Positions 53,040 to 64,000 of a stretch of DNA of 64,000 bases are shown piece after piece (position 1 is the first letter of the stretch; each line of letters opens with the position of its first letter). Location: the NCBI GenBank assembly GCA_037127315.1, contig JBBBDQ010001940.1:999001-1063000 (forward strand), written 5' to 3'. The notes under the pieces are model-generated. The model had not been told where the DNA came from and searched no databases. It saw only the letters and a program-made list of their open reading frames with translations. This DNA is from Ascarosepion bandense (taxonomy: Eukaryota > Mollusca > Cephalopoda > Sepiida > Sepiidae). The position numbers and the translations under genes were made by a program.

Positions 53040-55330
53040 TATTTATAGAATAACATCAATTTGTAGGCAGTGAAATCATTAAACTGTGAAAATATTCTAA
53101 AAGAAAGTGTAGTAAGGAGTTTAAAGACTTAAAAGTTCATTTGTTTTAGCAAAATTTGATTTACACAGAAAAAGGTAAGTCCAAATTTTCACTGAGTGTA
53201 TCAACAAAGTAGTAGTAATGTTTTGTTCCTTTCTTTCTTTTTGTGTATGGTGGGTAGGTGAAGAGGAAGAAAGAGAGAAAGTTTGAGGGTGCAAATGTAG
53301 GTTGCTGGGTGTGGCCTGATTACTTTCTTACACAGGTCATCGAAAGTTCAGTTTGTTGTTTTTTGTAAATCACTCTCTTTTTATTAGTTAATCAATATTT
53401 TCACACTGGCTCATGAAATTTGCCATAGTCTTTTTCTCAACCTGGAGGCAATCTTTTTTCCTGTTGGTCAAAAAATAGATTTTCATATTGGCTCACAAAT
53501 TCAAAAATAGTGAAGGAAGAGAGTTATTTTTATTTTGTACTCATATGATAGCTATGAAATAAAAATAAATCGCTTTTCTTCATTGTTTGCAAATTTTGCG
53601 AGCCTGGGTGAAAAGATTTTCTGGCCAATGAAAAGGAAGCAATTTACAAAACTGAGAAAACGTAACAAGCCAGTATCAAAAAGTTCTTTGATATAAATAA
53701 AAAAAAAGAAGTTCAATCAGTCAGCTGGGAGCAGAGATCAGATAGGACACTGCCACAATGTAAAAGAGAAAAATTAAACCACTGATTGGACACAACTGTT
53801 CCAGTGACACATATTTACACTCCCTCTTTATCTCTTCTTTGTCTTCGTCTACTTGCTGTCATTAAAAAGAAGACAACAACAACAATAAGACTCTTCAACT
53901 GACTTTTAAATATTAACGTCAATAAGTATAATTTTCCTTTATTGCCTTTTCTTCTTTTTCACTTACTTCCTGGCTGCAAAAAGAAAGAAAGGAACGAAGA
54001 CTTTACTACAACAAATGAACTCTTGATTCATTTAACTCTGCACTACTATTTCTCTTAGAAGATTTCTACAATTAATAATTTCACTAATAAATCTTAGTAA
54101 ATTCAGTACATATATAAACATATTTACAATTTTGTACAAACAGAACTCCAAATTAAATGTGGTTTCTGAAACCTGATTGGATATGACAAGTCATGTGATG
54201 TGTTTTCTCTGATGTCTGCACAGTTAAGCTCCAAATAACCTGTAAAAGAGTCAGAGCTTAAGTTACTGAGCACATTCCTGTGCAAAACTCAAATAGGATT
54301 TAGAGCTGAGCTGCTAGCCATAAGCCATAAAAACAGCTCACCAGTGAAATTTATTACATAAATATATGTATCTATCTGTATAAATGTTATTGTTATATTT
54401 AGTTTGATTTTCTTTTTTTCCTGCAAAAATCATTTCTTCACATTATGTTGTATACTCAGATTTTATTTTTTCAATAAAAAATCCAGGTAGACAACATCCA
54501 CAAATCATTATTCACAAGATAACACAAGTTAAAAATGGTTTCCATTTTAGGGAACATGTAGGAAAAACATGATATAGAATCAATTTTTTTTATGTTGTTT
54601 ATTTTGAATTTCTTAGCATACAGTAACAACATTTCCAATAATATCAACTTTATATAATCAATAAGCAGTCATATTATGCTACAGGGATAGAATAAATTCA
54701 TGAAAATTTGGTACATTTTTTTTCTCTTGTCTTATCTAAAAATGGCCTTATATACAGAAATATATGGTATTTAAATCAAATCTTATAAATTTCAAAAGAT
54801 ATGTACTGAAAACATTAAGTTTTTAACACAAATCAGCAGAAAGAGTATCTTAATGAATATGTTTATAATAAACATTTTAAGTAAGCATAGCGTAGGCTGA
54901 TACAAGTCTACAAACATAGGACATCAAGTGAAGAATGAACTCTTTACACAGTAATCATTTGCATGTTGTGTGAGTCAGTAGCAGGCTTTTGCCAAAAATA
55001 TTGGTTGTGAGAAGACAAAAGGAATCCATCCACAACTACAATGCTATTATTTAATCTTCATAGTGAATAAATTAAATTTTCAAAAAATACATATGGAAAA
55101 GAGGATACAATTAAAATTTTTTTGGAAAAATGTGTATTTCTAAGTAATTACAGAATATGTGTACATATTGACAGTAGAAACTAAATGTAAATATAGAATG
55201 TTATAATCAAATTTTATTTATTTTTCAAATTTTAAGTAATTGCTTGATATTTTTAATATTTTATATCTATCAGAGGGCACTATTCCACTGGGCAAGTTGA
55301 CATCCTGGCCAGCCTGCAAGTGGTGTAAGC
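53040..55330. other. AT-rich intergenic DNA
   Basis: No gene or transposon recognised on either strand; only short chance frames. Confidence 0.55.
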
Positions 55331-55339
55331 AGTATAATG

Positions 55340-55590
55340 GATATAAATACAGAAAGTGTAATCAGTGAACCAAATTCAAATTCTGGTCTAGTTTGTTGCA
55401 TTCACTTTTGCACAAATGCCCTTGTGACGGGCATAAATCTGCTTCTTTTCCCTCCAGCTAGGAGTTAAATAGCAGGGTAGGCTGGGCTATCTACTATTGA
55501 ATGATAACTGGTCTAAGGAAAGGAAAACTGAATTCCAAACCATAGAGAAAGCAACAGAAAATCATTCTACTATCTTTCACAATAATGCAT
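55340..55590 (+). mobile_element. tRNA-derived SINE, diverged copy
   Basis: Contains AAATTCAAATTCTGGTC (decayed B box), GTTGCATTCACTTTTGCAC and AGTTAAATAGCAGGGTAGGC, which track the SINE body. The tail differs from the main family, suggesting an older subfamily shared with 56255. Confidence 0.6.
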
Positions 55591-56254
55591 GACAATTCAC
55601 AGATAATAAAGGAAGGAATCTATGTTCAGAAGAGACATGCCATTTAAAAAGAAATGTATGTAAACATAGTTTGCTACCCATTAACTTATGGGAATAAATA
55701 TAAAGACATATGAACAATTTAAATTAGATAATTTTTTGATAATTGTAGTTACAGTGGTGTTAGGGGTATTGTAACTATTGTTGTATTTAAAATTTACATA
55801 TCAGTGTTTATATTTTCATGAAGAACAAATAAAAACCATTATTTTCTTTAATTATAAACAAATACCTGCTTTATTTTTATCACAGAAAAACTCAGGAAAA
55901 GTATTTTCATTTAATTTTGAATACCTTGGCAGTAAGGCTTTTTAAAAAATAGGCTCAGATCTGATGTTGTTAAAAATCACCAAAATGAAACCTATGATTT
56001 AAAGAAAAGCTATATAACTATAATTTAGGTTTCAATATTTGTCAAACATAAGTCTCAGATCTAATATTGTAAAAAAAAACAGAGCCTGGTTTATAAAAAA
56101 AGTTACATGAATAAAATCTGGTTTTCAAAAATTTGTTAAAAAAGAGACTCAAGTCAGATGCTCTCAAAACCTGCCAAAATAAAATTTGTGAACATCATTT
56201 TGTGATTTTTAACCAATGAGAAAAGTTACACCTACATAGATTTTAATTTTTTGT

Positions 56255-56560
56255 TTGTTTTGGAGTGGAATCAGCAATTTGATTTCAAATTCTCATCTAG
56301 TCTGTTGTATACACTTTTAAAAAAAATGTATCAGAGGAATCCATCTCTTCTCTCATGTATGGGTTAAATAGCAGAGTAGGTTGGGTGCTTGAGCTTTGGA
56401 TGGAAACCAGTCTAGGAAAAAGATAACTAATTATTAAATTAAAAAATGTGGAAAAGGCAACAGTAAACCATGTCACTATCTTTCCCAAGATGCCATAGCA
56501 ATTTATGAAGAATAAATAATATCAGTGGAGAGACATGATTGCCTGTTCTGAATGGACATG
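56255..56560 (+). mobile_element. tRNA-derived SINE, diverged copy
   Basis: Contains GATTTCAAATTCTCATCTAG (decayed B box), ATGGGTTAAATAGCAGAGTA and AACCAGTCTAGG, in the order of the SINE body, with the same altered second half as the copy at 55340. Confidence 0.6.
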
Positions 56561-58135
56561 GCATGAAAAAAAAGCAAAAAACAAGACAAGCAAAAAACTT
56601 TTATTAAGTTCAATTTGAAATGGATTACTGAGATTCTTTTATGACATATAAAATTAAATTTATCCATTTCTCTTTTCTTGAGAATTCATAACAAAAATAT
56701 AAAATACTATTCTCATAAATAAACAATCCAATAAATAAATAGTGTTTAACATTTTGTTGTTAGTTCTTGAAAAAGAAGTTATAATTCCAGATGCTTTCAA
56801 TCTAATTTAATGAATTTATGTTGTGAGGACAAATGAAAGAAATGCCCAGAAAAATGCATAACTTGAAAACGTATAATTACAGTTACTTGTAGTAAATAAA
56901 TATAATAGTATTTTATTCATGATATTTTACTAAAATATTGAATGATGGAAGGCAACAACAAAGCAAAGACATGAGCATTATTGCCAAGTTTATTTTCGTT
57001 AAGGAAAATACATAAACAAAAATAATGTTACAGTTCATTAGGCAAAAAAAGTGACTCTAGTCTACAAGTTCATGTCAAGAGTGAGAATAGCATTATTCTG
57101 AAAAGGACAGTTTATTGCATATTGTTGATGCTGGTGAGGATGGCCGGAGAAGGAAGATTATTGGAGCTGAAAATGATGACTAGCTTAGCTGGAACTAATG
57201 CAGATGGATGTAGCTATGAGCTGGCTATAATCATCTGTGCCACTGAACACTTGTTTTTTTTTTGTTTTTTTTTTAGACTTCTTTATATCCTGAATCAGTC
57301 TTCTTACAAGAACACTTGTTAAGCTTCTTTTAAAATATGTGGGAGTGCCGAAAGGATATAACATTGGTACCAGGACAGCTGATATGAAATATACCCTCTA
57401 GCATGAACTATATATCAGAAAGATTGAATAAAGAGTTTATTTCAAAATTTCCAGAAGATTACTATAAAGGATACCTGAAGAAGACCAAAGTGTACAATGT
57501 GTAATTATACTTTTAATAAATTATTCCTATAGTGAGTGACTTTTGCTTCTCCCTGTATAAAGTATATTTCTGTAAGTGGATGGCATAAACTCTATAAGGA
57601 GTTGGAACAATCTGTAGTTCACAGTTGATGTAAAAGATATGTCAAGGTCTTGATCTGCCTAGTATACATCATTAGTCCTTATTGAGTGTGCCTTTTTTTG
57701 GCAGTCTTCCTTGAGAATTAAAAGAACTGCCATACCTCTTTATGGCCCTCTGTGAATTGGCATATTCTTTTTGAATGATAGTGGAGTGTTTTTTTATTGC
57801 TATTTCCAAACTTTTTTACTTGTCCTAGACTGGTTGCCTTAGTAAAGTAGAAGAGTTTAGTCTGCTCTATTATTTACTTATAACTAGTAAGGTTAATAAT
57901 GACTTTCACAGGAGCATTAGTTTACAGTAAATGTAACAGTCTCCTGACAATATGTAACTAAAGATCCCTTTATATATCTATAGAATTAACAAAAAACATT
58001 TCTATTTGGCTGAACAGATATAGTATTCTGTCTATTTTATGCTTGTACACATGGAATCTAAGTAAATGTTAGTCTATTTAGGTATTAAGGATAAACAATA
58101 GATTTAAAAAGGTCTTAGTATAGTAAGAACAAGGA

Positions 58136-58442
58136 TGTGCACTGTGGTGCAGAGGATATCAATTCGGAATGACAAATCAGGGGGCCAAGTTCGAATTCCA
58201 GTTGAATTCATGGCATTCACTTACGCACAAATACCCTTGGGAAAGGTAAATCCGTCTCTTCCCTCCAGTTATGGGTTAAATAATAGGACAGAGTGGGTTC
58301 TATAGCCTTGGTTGGCAACCAGTCTACTGCAAAAAAGCAATAGCAACCTACTGCGGGATAATCTTCTGCCCAGTCAGTCATGTCTCTTTCGAGACATGAT
58401 CGCCCAAAGCGTGTTTCACGTATGGCACTTAACTGACTGATA
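58136..58442 (+). mobile_element. tRNA-derived SINE, copy 6
   Basis: Full-length: GTGGTGCAGAGGATATCAAT, AAGTTCGAATTCC (B box), the body with TATGGGTTAAATAATAGGA, and a tail ending GTATGGCACTTAACTGACTG. It is close to copy 5 and so probably young. Confidence 0.9.
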
Positions 58443-58449
58443 GTAAGAA

Positions 58450-58943
58450 CGCAGAGTTGTCTACCTTGAGTCGTCTAACATCAAAATAAATGAGGTAGAA
58501 AATTAAGTAAAATGTTTCGTATCAGGTGAGTGGTGAAATCAAATCAAAAATTATTTTTTTAAAATAAATTCAGTAAATGGCCATTAAGTTTGCAACAATG
58601 AAGATTACAATTCATTTTTGGCACTTCGCGAAAAAAATTAAAAATAATAAACTAAAAAAATAGCTTGTGTAAAAAATAAAATGATTAGGTTCTGTTATCG
58701 TTTCTTTTTACTTTCTTTTTATTTTTAGGAATATTAAAGTGGCACATTTTCAAGAAAGGAAAAAGAATAAAGCAAAGAAGTGGATGGTAGATGAAGTTAT
58801 GCAAGTTTTTAAAACAGTATACTCGGGGTGAAAAAATCTTAAGGCTTAGTGTTGCACTGTAAAAAAATTTAAAGAGGTATTTCCTCAAAATTATTTTTAG
58901 AGAAACCGAAAGAATTATTGTTAAATCACTTCTTAAATATATC

Positions 58944-58984
<41 letters not shown>

Positions 58985-60300
58985 GTTTTACCTTTTATTA
59001 TTTTTTCTTCATTCATTTAAAAAATTGTTACATTTTGGAATCAAAGTTTTATTCTCTGCTTGAAAGTGTTTCATTTAAATTACTTCCTGTTTATATAGAG
59101 GTACATTTAAATTAAGTGTCAACTGGTGTTGTCTTTAACGGACGTCGGTTACTCATGTGGATGTTATCCAAAACAAAATGAACGTAAGTTACAATCTTGA
59201 TATTTAGCTTTAACGAAAGGAAAACAGTAATTTTACTTTTAATAAATTTGTCATTTTGTTTTCTAACTACTTCATGAGTAAATTTTTCATTCAGTGGAAG
59301 TGAAACGAAGTTAAAATTTCGCGACAATCACTTTCTTAAATGTTTTTCACCAGTTTTTGATTCGCTTTTTCTTTTTGAATCAAAGTTTAAATTACCCATC
59401 TGTAGAAAGGACTTTATTAAGCTATAAGTTTATTGTATTTAAGCGCATTTTGATGATGTTTTGTCTGTTTAAAACATTTCACCAAAAAGAAATTCTAAAA
59501 TTAAAAAAAATTCAAATCGATTATTTACAAAATAACTTTAAAAGACCTTTTAGTTATTTAACTTTTTTTTGTTATGAATGACAAAATGTTCAAAATATTT
59601 TTTTAATCATTATTTACCGAGCAGTAAATATATACTCTACTCTAGCAAAAATTATTAAAATCTCTTTTTTCTTTGTGTCTTGTAGGGAGATTTCAAAATC
59701 CGAACTTAAGTAAATTATTTGCTTATGTGTTTTTGGTTAATCCTAATTTAATTTTGGAATCAATTTTGTTTTTTTAAAAAAAAAGAAAAAAAGTCACCTG
59801 AGCAGTTATACACTTTTTAGTGGTGTACTTCTTTAGTATTTCAAAAATACTAGTTTTAGCTTATCAGTGGGTTTTTTCTTAGCCTTTTCTTCTATTGTAC
59901 CCACTTTTTAAACATTTGTGTGGACTGACATTATTCATTTTTATATTGCAATGGTAAATGGCGCCGAATTAATGCCACGTGTTTACGTTTTGTTGCACAA
60001 CGGCCCCAATCATCGCAAGTAAACGGTTTCGTTTTGGTAAAAACAACCCTAACAGTCACCAGGACAAACTATAAGCAGCTGGACTATGGTTTGCAAGTTT
60101 TTTTTGCTTCGTTACATTTCCATCCAAAAGCTTTACGTCAAAAAATAATAAAACTAAAATATATTCAATAATAATTTAATTATTGTAACTATTCCAATCA
60201 GGATTCAAAGGGTTAACTCATCTTTTTGCTCTGTTAAAATTATAAAGCTCCTGGACGCTTACTTCGTTGAAAGTTGTCAGCCATCCCCCAAAAAAGAAGT
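58450..60300. other. AT-rich intergenic DNA
   Basis: Apart from the AAT microsatellite, nothing recognised. A slightly more complex stretch near 59.95-60.06 kb (with CACGTG) has no assignable function. Confidence 0.55.
58943..58980. repeat. (AAT)n microsatellite
   Basis: About 12 AAT units. Confidence 0.92.
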
Positions 60301-60311
60301 GTGAGTGTACT

Positions 60312-60352
60312 GTTACTACTTATGTTGACAAACATAAGTAGAAAAGTAGTAA
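60312..60352. repeat. Short inverted repeat
   Basis: TTACTACTTATGTT and AACATAAGTAG...AGTAGTAA form a hairpin with small interruptions. The origin is unknown. Confidence 0.6.
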
Positions 60353-60531
60353 CAAGCACTGCTGGTGTATGTCAAAAAGAAATATTCTCTGATATAGTTT
60401 GAGATTTTATCGATGGTCCTATGAAGACTGCCAGTTCTACATAAAAACAATTGTTTTAGAACCATCAACGACAAAGAGTTTTTCAAATCTAGTACAGTAC
60501 ACCTAAAGCTTCATGATACGAATTGAAGGTA

Positions 60532-60674
60532 CAGTATAACCCTGACATAAGAGAAACCCGGATATAAGAGTTTTTTCTGGTCCCAAATTAGAGTCTGTGT
60601 TTATATATACCAAACTCGGATATAAGATAACTTGTATCCGGTCCCGACAACTCTCTTATATCCGGGTTACACTG
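60532..60674. mobile_element. pogo/Tigger-type MITE, 143 bp, flanked by TA
   Basis: Begins CAGTATAACCC and ends GGGTTACACTG, with longer inverted repeats containing CGGATATAAGAG. It is bordered by TA on both sides (60530-60531 and 60675-60676). CAGTATAACC-type ends and TA target duplication are typical of pogo-like Tc1/mariner elements. It has no coding capacity. Confidence 0.8.
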
Positions 60675-60865
60675 TATGTATTTTTATTTTACGTCTCTAG
60701 GTCAAAGGATTCCCGAGATATCCCTTATCACCTTTTAGTTAGATCTAAGTACTTTAATTTACCTTTGTAGTTGAAAAAACAACATATTAAGTCAATATTT
60801 ATTTTGAAAAATAGTCAAAGTTTAAATATCAATATGTCAAAACTTTAACTATTTTTCAAAATTCA

Positions 60866-60868
<3 letters not shown>

Positions 60869-60900
<32 letters not shown>
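60869..60900. repeat. T homopolymer, about 30 bases
   Basis: A long run of T close to the centre of the large palindrome. It is a likely site of length error. Confidence 0.9.
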
Positions 60901-60902
<2 letters not shown>

Positions 60903-61589
60903 AAAAGTCAAAGGGTCATATCCTGGGAACCCTTTGGCCTAGAGATATAAAATAGGTACCATTCAATTCATATCATAAAACTGTTAAGTGTACCAAATTT
61001 GAAAAAAAAATCTGTGTTGGTGATAGTCATATCCTTCAGAATGACTGAATATTAAAAAAACAACACTTTATTCAATTTTTTTTTTTTTTTTAATGGAGAA
61101 TCATTTCCTTGCATAACTTATGACAAGTTATTTAATCTCATAGGGGTGGTTGGAATTGTACCTGATTGTAAGAAATCATTCACATCTAATGTTCCAATAG
61201 CCATTTATAAATCTCTTGAAGACTATATGCTCTACTAAATTATGTAGTAATTGCAAATGCTGTATATTCCCATAATAGACAAAATTATAGATTTTTGGTA
61301 TCTGTCTGGTTGTCCTGTGCTGCACCTCAAGAACTATATATATATAAACTACACAGGTGAGCTGTATTTCAGATGTGAACAAACCATAGCTGTGTTCAAA
61401 AGGAGGACACTTTTGCTAATCAGAGATCAGAAACATTTTTTTGATGTCAACTATTGAGTTGGACTTGGATTCTGTCTGTTCTTACATGGTGGGCAAGTTT
61501 TTAGGGATGGTGTTAATGATATTCTAAAATTTGTTTTTTTTTTTAATTTTTTTTGTTCAATTTCACCAGTAGTATCCTTAATGTAATCT

Positions 61590-61880
61590 TCATTAAAATT
61601 TTATGTTTTGTTTCCTGTGCTATAATATATTACTTCTCATTTTGATTGAATGGAAGTTGTCAAGTTTTAGACCACTTGCCTGGTGGTTTCAAAATATCTC
61701 TGAAGGTTTTCAACATCTTCCCACTTATCTACTTTTCTGTAATCTTGGTGTCATCAGCTTCATTGGTGAGATCCTTGCATTTGGCAGGTCATTAACAAAG
61801 ATTAAATCCAAGATTATGCAAAGGAATATGTTCAAGATTTCCACTTTTGCCTTCAGACATCTTGAGGGTTGCTACACTTG
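61590..61880 (-). pseudogene. Small LINE RT fragment
   Basis: On the - strand the stretch near 61.8-61.7 kb reads LIFVNDLPNARISPMKL, followed in another frame by ADDT, resembling the FLIFVNDLP...FADDTK block of Jockey/CR1-like RTs. It is short and broken, so the call is tentative. Confidence 0.4.
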
Positions 61881-62690
61881 GTTGTGATGTGGTTTTACTT
61901 TTTCATATATGATTGGTAGCCATTAGGCTTTTTTTTATACTTAATGCCAAGTCATTCTGGAAGGTTCTTGTCTTTCATACATAATTTTGAAACATTTTCT
62001 GAGCCTATATATACTTTTCTCATGTTTCTTTCCTATTCTTTTGGTATCTGTTTTATGTTTCTCATTCACAGATCTCTCTCTCTTTAATTCCGTCCATTGT
62101 TATCTCTTATGTGCAGAATAATGAGAGTCAGGTATGTAATTATCTACCATGTACACAAAATATGACCAACATGGCTCTGTATCGGCTTCTCAATCTATCA
62201 CAATGACATTTCTTCACACATTGCTTTGTAGTTGCTTCTCTAATTATCATGATGCTTCAGCACTGTTTGATATTTAGATTCTGTTTGCATAAATATCAAA
62301 GATGTGTAATACATGGAGATTTCTACCAACAGGTGCCATTTATATATTAACAGTTATCTTTTTTTCCATTTTATAACACAATATTAGTAAGTGGATGCAC
62401 ATACTTGAATTAGAAATAAGACAATGCACTTGAGTCTCTTGATAATAGCATGATTAGATTCACATTCTATGGTGTTTTTACTCTAATTTGATATAAATTG
62501 AGATAACCACACATTACTAAATGAGTACATCCAATTATTAACTTACTCATCAGTCTACAGCAATAGAATTTGGATTGTGGTACAAGTTGCACAACAGATG
62601 TTTTCTGTTGCTTTTGAAAACTCAGATCTATCCAATTGGAGTAGATAGATCTATCTATCGCCTGGTTCACACTCCACCCACGTCTATTGA

Positions 62691-62837
62691 ACAGGTTAAG
62701 AGGCTCATCCCTTGTTCCTTGTTTAGGATGTGGTTTCCAGCTTTCTCTTTTCCAATCTTTTCACTCTTACGTAGCCCCCTGCACATCAGTGGCGTTACTG
62801 CCTTGCTCGGGGTGATACGATTAAAAAAGAAAAAAAA
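62691..62837 (+). mobile_element. Short SINE with LINE-type tail, second copy
   Basis: Nearly identical to the element at 47897-48049 over about 145 bp, starting ATTGAACAGGTTAAGAGGCT and ending GGGGTGATACGATT then an A-rich run. No tRNA B box is recognised. The last 65 bp or so match the 3' end of the LINE at 36072. Confidence 0.82.
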
Positions 62838-62839
62838 AG

Positions 62840-64000
62840 AAATACTCTTCAAATTCTGTTTTAAAATCTGTTTTCATGGCTTATTTCTTATCAATCTCAT
62901 TTAAGACCACTCTTTTCTTCCTGTCGCTATCCGGTACAAAAATTCTATATCTTTGGTCATCTATAATCTCTCATGACATCATTAACTTCACCAGGCGTTT
63001 TTGATAATATTTCCTGCAGTTCAGTAGTATCAGATTTCTCAATCAGCACTTTAGTAATTGATCCAGTTTGTTTGGTAATGTGTCTACATTTGCATCTAAA
63101 ACTCTAAAAAACAAAACCAAAATCAACAATCATTGGTGAAATTTCATGGCTAAAATAAAAAAAAAAAACAGTGATGTCAGTTGTGATATTATTTTCTACT
63201 TACTGTAGAATGGTCTTTGGGTTTGCTATGGCCCTTTTGCCAACTCCACCATGAAAAGTGGTCAACATTCCTAATCCCTCTATAATCTCTTTTTGGTCTT
63301 GGAAATTCCATTTACATACCACTCTATTATAATTAACTTACTTTTCATTCTTCGCCTGTCTCCTTTTTTGTGCTCATTGCTCAACGTTTTCATTTTTCTT
63401 TCCTTCTCAGATTTGCCTATATACAGACAATATATTTATGACTGGAACATATAAATGTTAATTTATCAAACACCTTGTTCGTTTTTTTTTGTTTTTTTTC
63501 TCTAACCTTGGTTTCAATTGTTTTCTAGTAGCATTGCTGTTTTCTGTTCACCTTCATGCTTCCTGGATGTTAATGTTGACTTAATTCAGTTGGACTCTAT
63601 TATTTCTCTTGTTTTTAGAAAGATATCTACTTTTCTTTCTTCGGTATTTTAATTGCTTGGTTCATCCATTTCAAATATGATTATTTACCTTCTTTCTCGG
63701 TATACAAAATATTGTCTCTTTTGCTGATTTTTTGTTTTGTTTTTTAGTATTTACTGATTAACAAAACCTATTCAATATCCTCTGTACCTTCATGTTAATA
63801 ATATTTGCTATTGTTTCACTGATATTTTCTGTAAATTTAAATCATCTTTTATCTCTTGTGCAGCAATTGATGTTTGGTTAACTGACTTTTCAAACTTCCC
63901 ATATTTCTTTTCTGAGCCATACAATTTTTTTTTTTATGATCTTAACAATTGCTCTTATTACAAAGACATCTCTGCTGCAATGCAATCATGATATTCCTTG
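62840..64000. other. AT-rich intergenic DNA
   Basis: No gene or repeat recognised after the SINE; T-rich runs and short chance frames only. Confidence 0.5.

Larger units (their letters stand above)
60461..61020. repeat. Large imperfect palindrome (foldback) with nested inner palindrome
   Basis: Left-arm pieces 60461-60531 and 60677-60725 match in reverse complement the right arm 60918-61020. An example is GATACGAATTGAAGGTA against GATATGAATTGAATGGTA, and CTCTAGGTCAAAGGATTCCC against CTCTAGGCCAAAGGGTTCCC. A separate inner inverted repeat (about 60797-60862, about 23-bp arms) occupies the centre beside a 30-base T run. The left arm is split by the MITE at 60532-60674. Confidence 0.75.

Noticed and set aside
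57112..57260. Possible transposon remnant on the + strand
   Set aside because: The stretch looks more complex than its surroundings, but no frame gives a recognised motif.
1..64000. tRNA or rRNA genes
   Set aside because: A-box/B-box-like sequences were found only inside SINEs; no clover-leaf with an intact anticodon arm was seen, and no rRNA sequence.
1..64000. CRISPR array, operons or bacterial promoters
   Set aside because: The sequence is clearly from an animal nucleus: introns, SINEs, LINEs and AT-rich intergenic DNA.

Overview
This is an animal nuclear genome segment: AT-rich (roughly two-thirds A+T by eye), with long introns, GT-AG splice sites, microsatellites and dense interspersed repeats. 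It holds two protein-coding genes arranged tail to tail. PSMD4 (26S proteasome ubiquitin receptor Rpn10/S5a) lies on the + strand from 7149 to 34642; its very short first coding exon is not seen and probably lies left of the window. RNF103 (KF-1, an ER-membrane RING-H2 ubiquitin ligase) lies on the - strand from 50769 down to 39685, with three coding exons. The repeats (tRNA-derived SINEs like those known from octopus, RTE-like LINEs, Penelope-like elements, Tc1/mariner elements, pogo-type MITE) suggest a mollusc, most likely an octopod cephalopod. That is an inference; no species marker was tested.

Layout. 1-7148 is AT-rich noncoding DNA with a 26-unit AT repeat, several large hairpin-forming inverted repeats (4250-4436, 5212-5488) and a 292-bp solo-LTR-like element with a 5-bp target duplication (5669-5960). 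7149-34642 is PSMD4: ten confident exons plus one 45-bp phase-neutral candidate cassette exon (23377-23421). Its introns carry a decayed LTR retrotransposon (7.65-11.17 kb), a Penelope-like fragment whose two halves lie on opposite strands (15.5-16.1 kb), LINE fragments (17.5, 24.1 and 27.2 kb), a mariner element (21.8-23.0 kb) and tRNA-SINEs. 34643-39684 is the intergenic gap, holding a degraded LINE on the - strand (36.07-38.27 kb). 39685-50769 is RNF103. Its 8.3-kb first intron holds a cluster of tRNA-SINEs, an internally deleted Tc1 element and a nearly full-length RTE-like LINE (46.3-49.4 kb), which is split by a second type of SINE.

50770-64000 is noncoding as far as can be seen. It has an imperfect tandem array (52.1-52.7 kb), more SINEs, and a large imperfect palindrome at 60.46-61.02 kb invaded by a 143-bp pogo-type MITE.

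Both genes belong to the ubiquitin-proteasome system: RNF103 attaches ubiquitin at the ER and PSMD4 receives ubiquitin chains at the proteasome. The pairing is probably coincidental. The most useful points for follow-up are the candidate PSMD4 cassette exon and third UIM-like motif, the short SINE and LINE that share a 3' tail, the inverted Penelope fragment with a hammerhead-like motif, and the nested palindrome/MITE.
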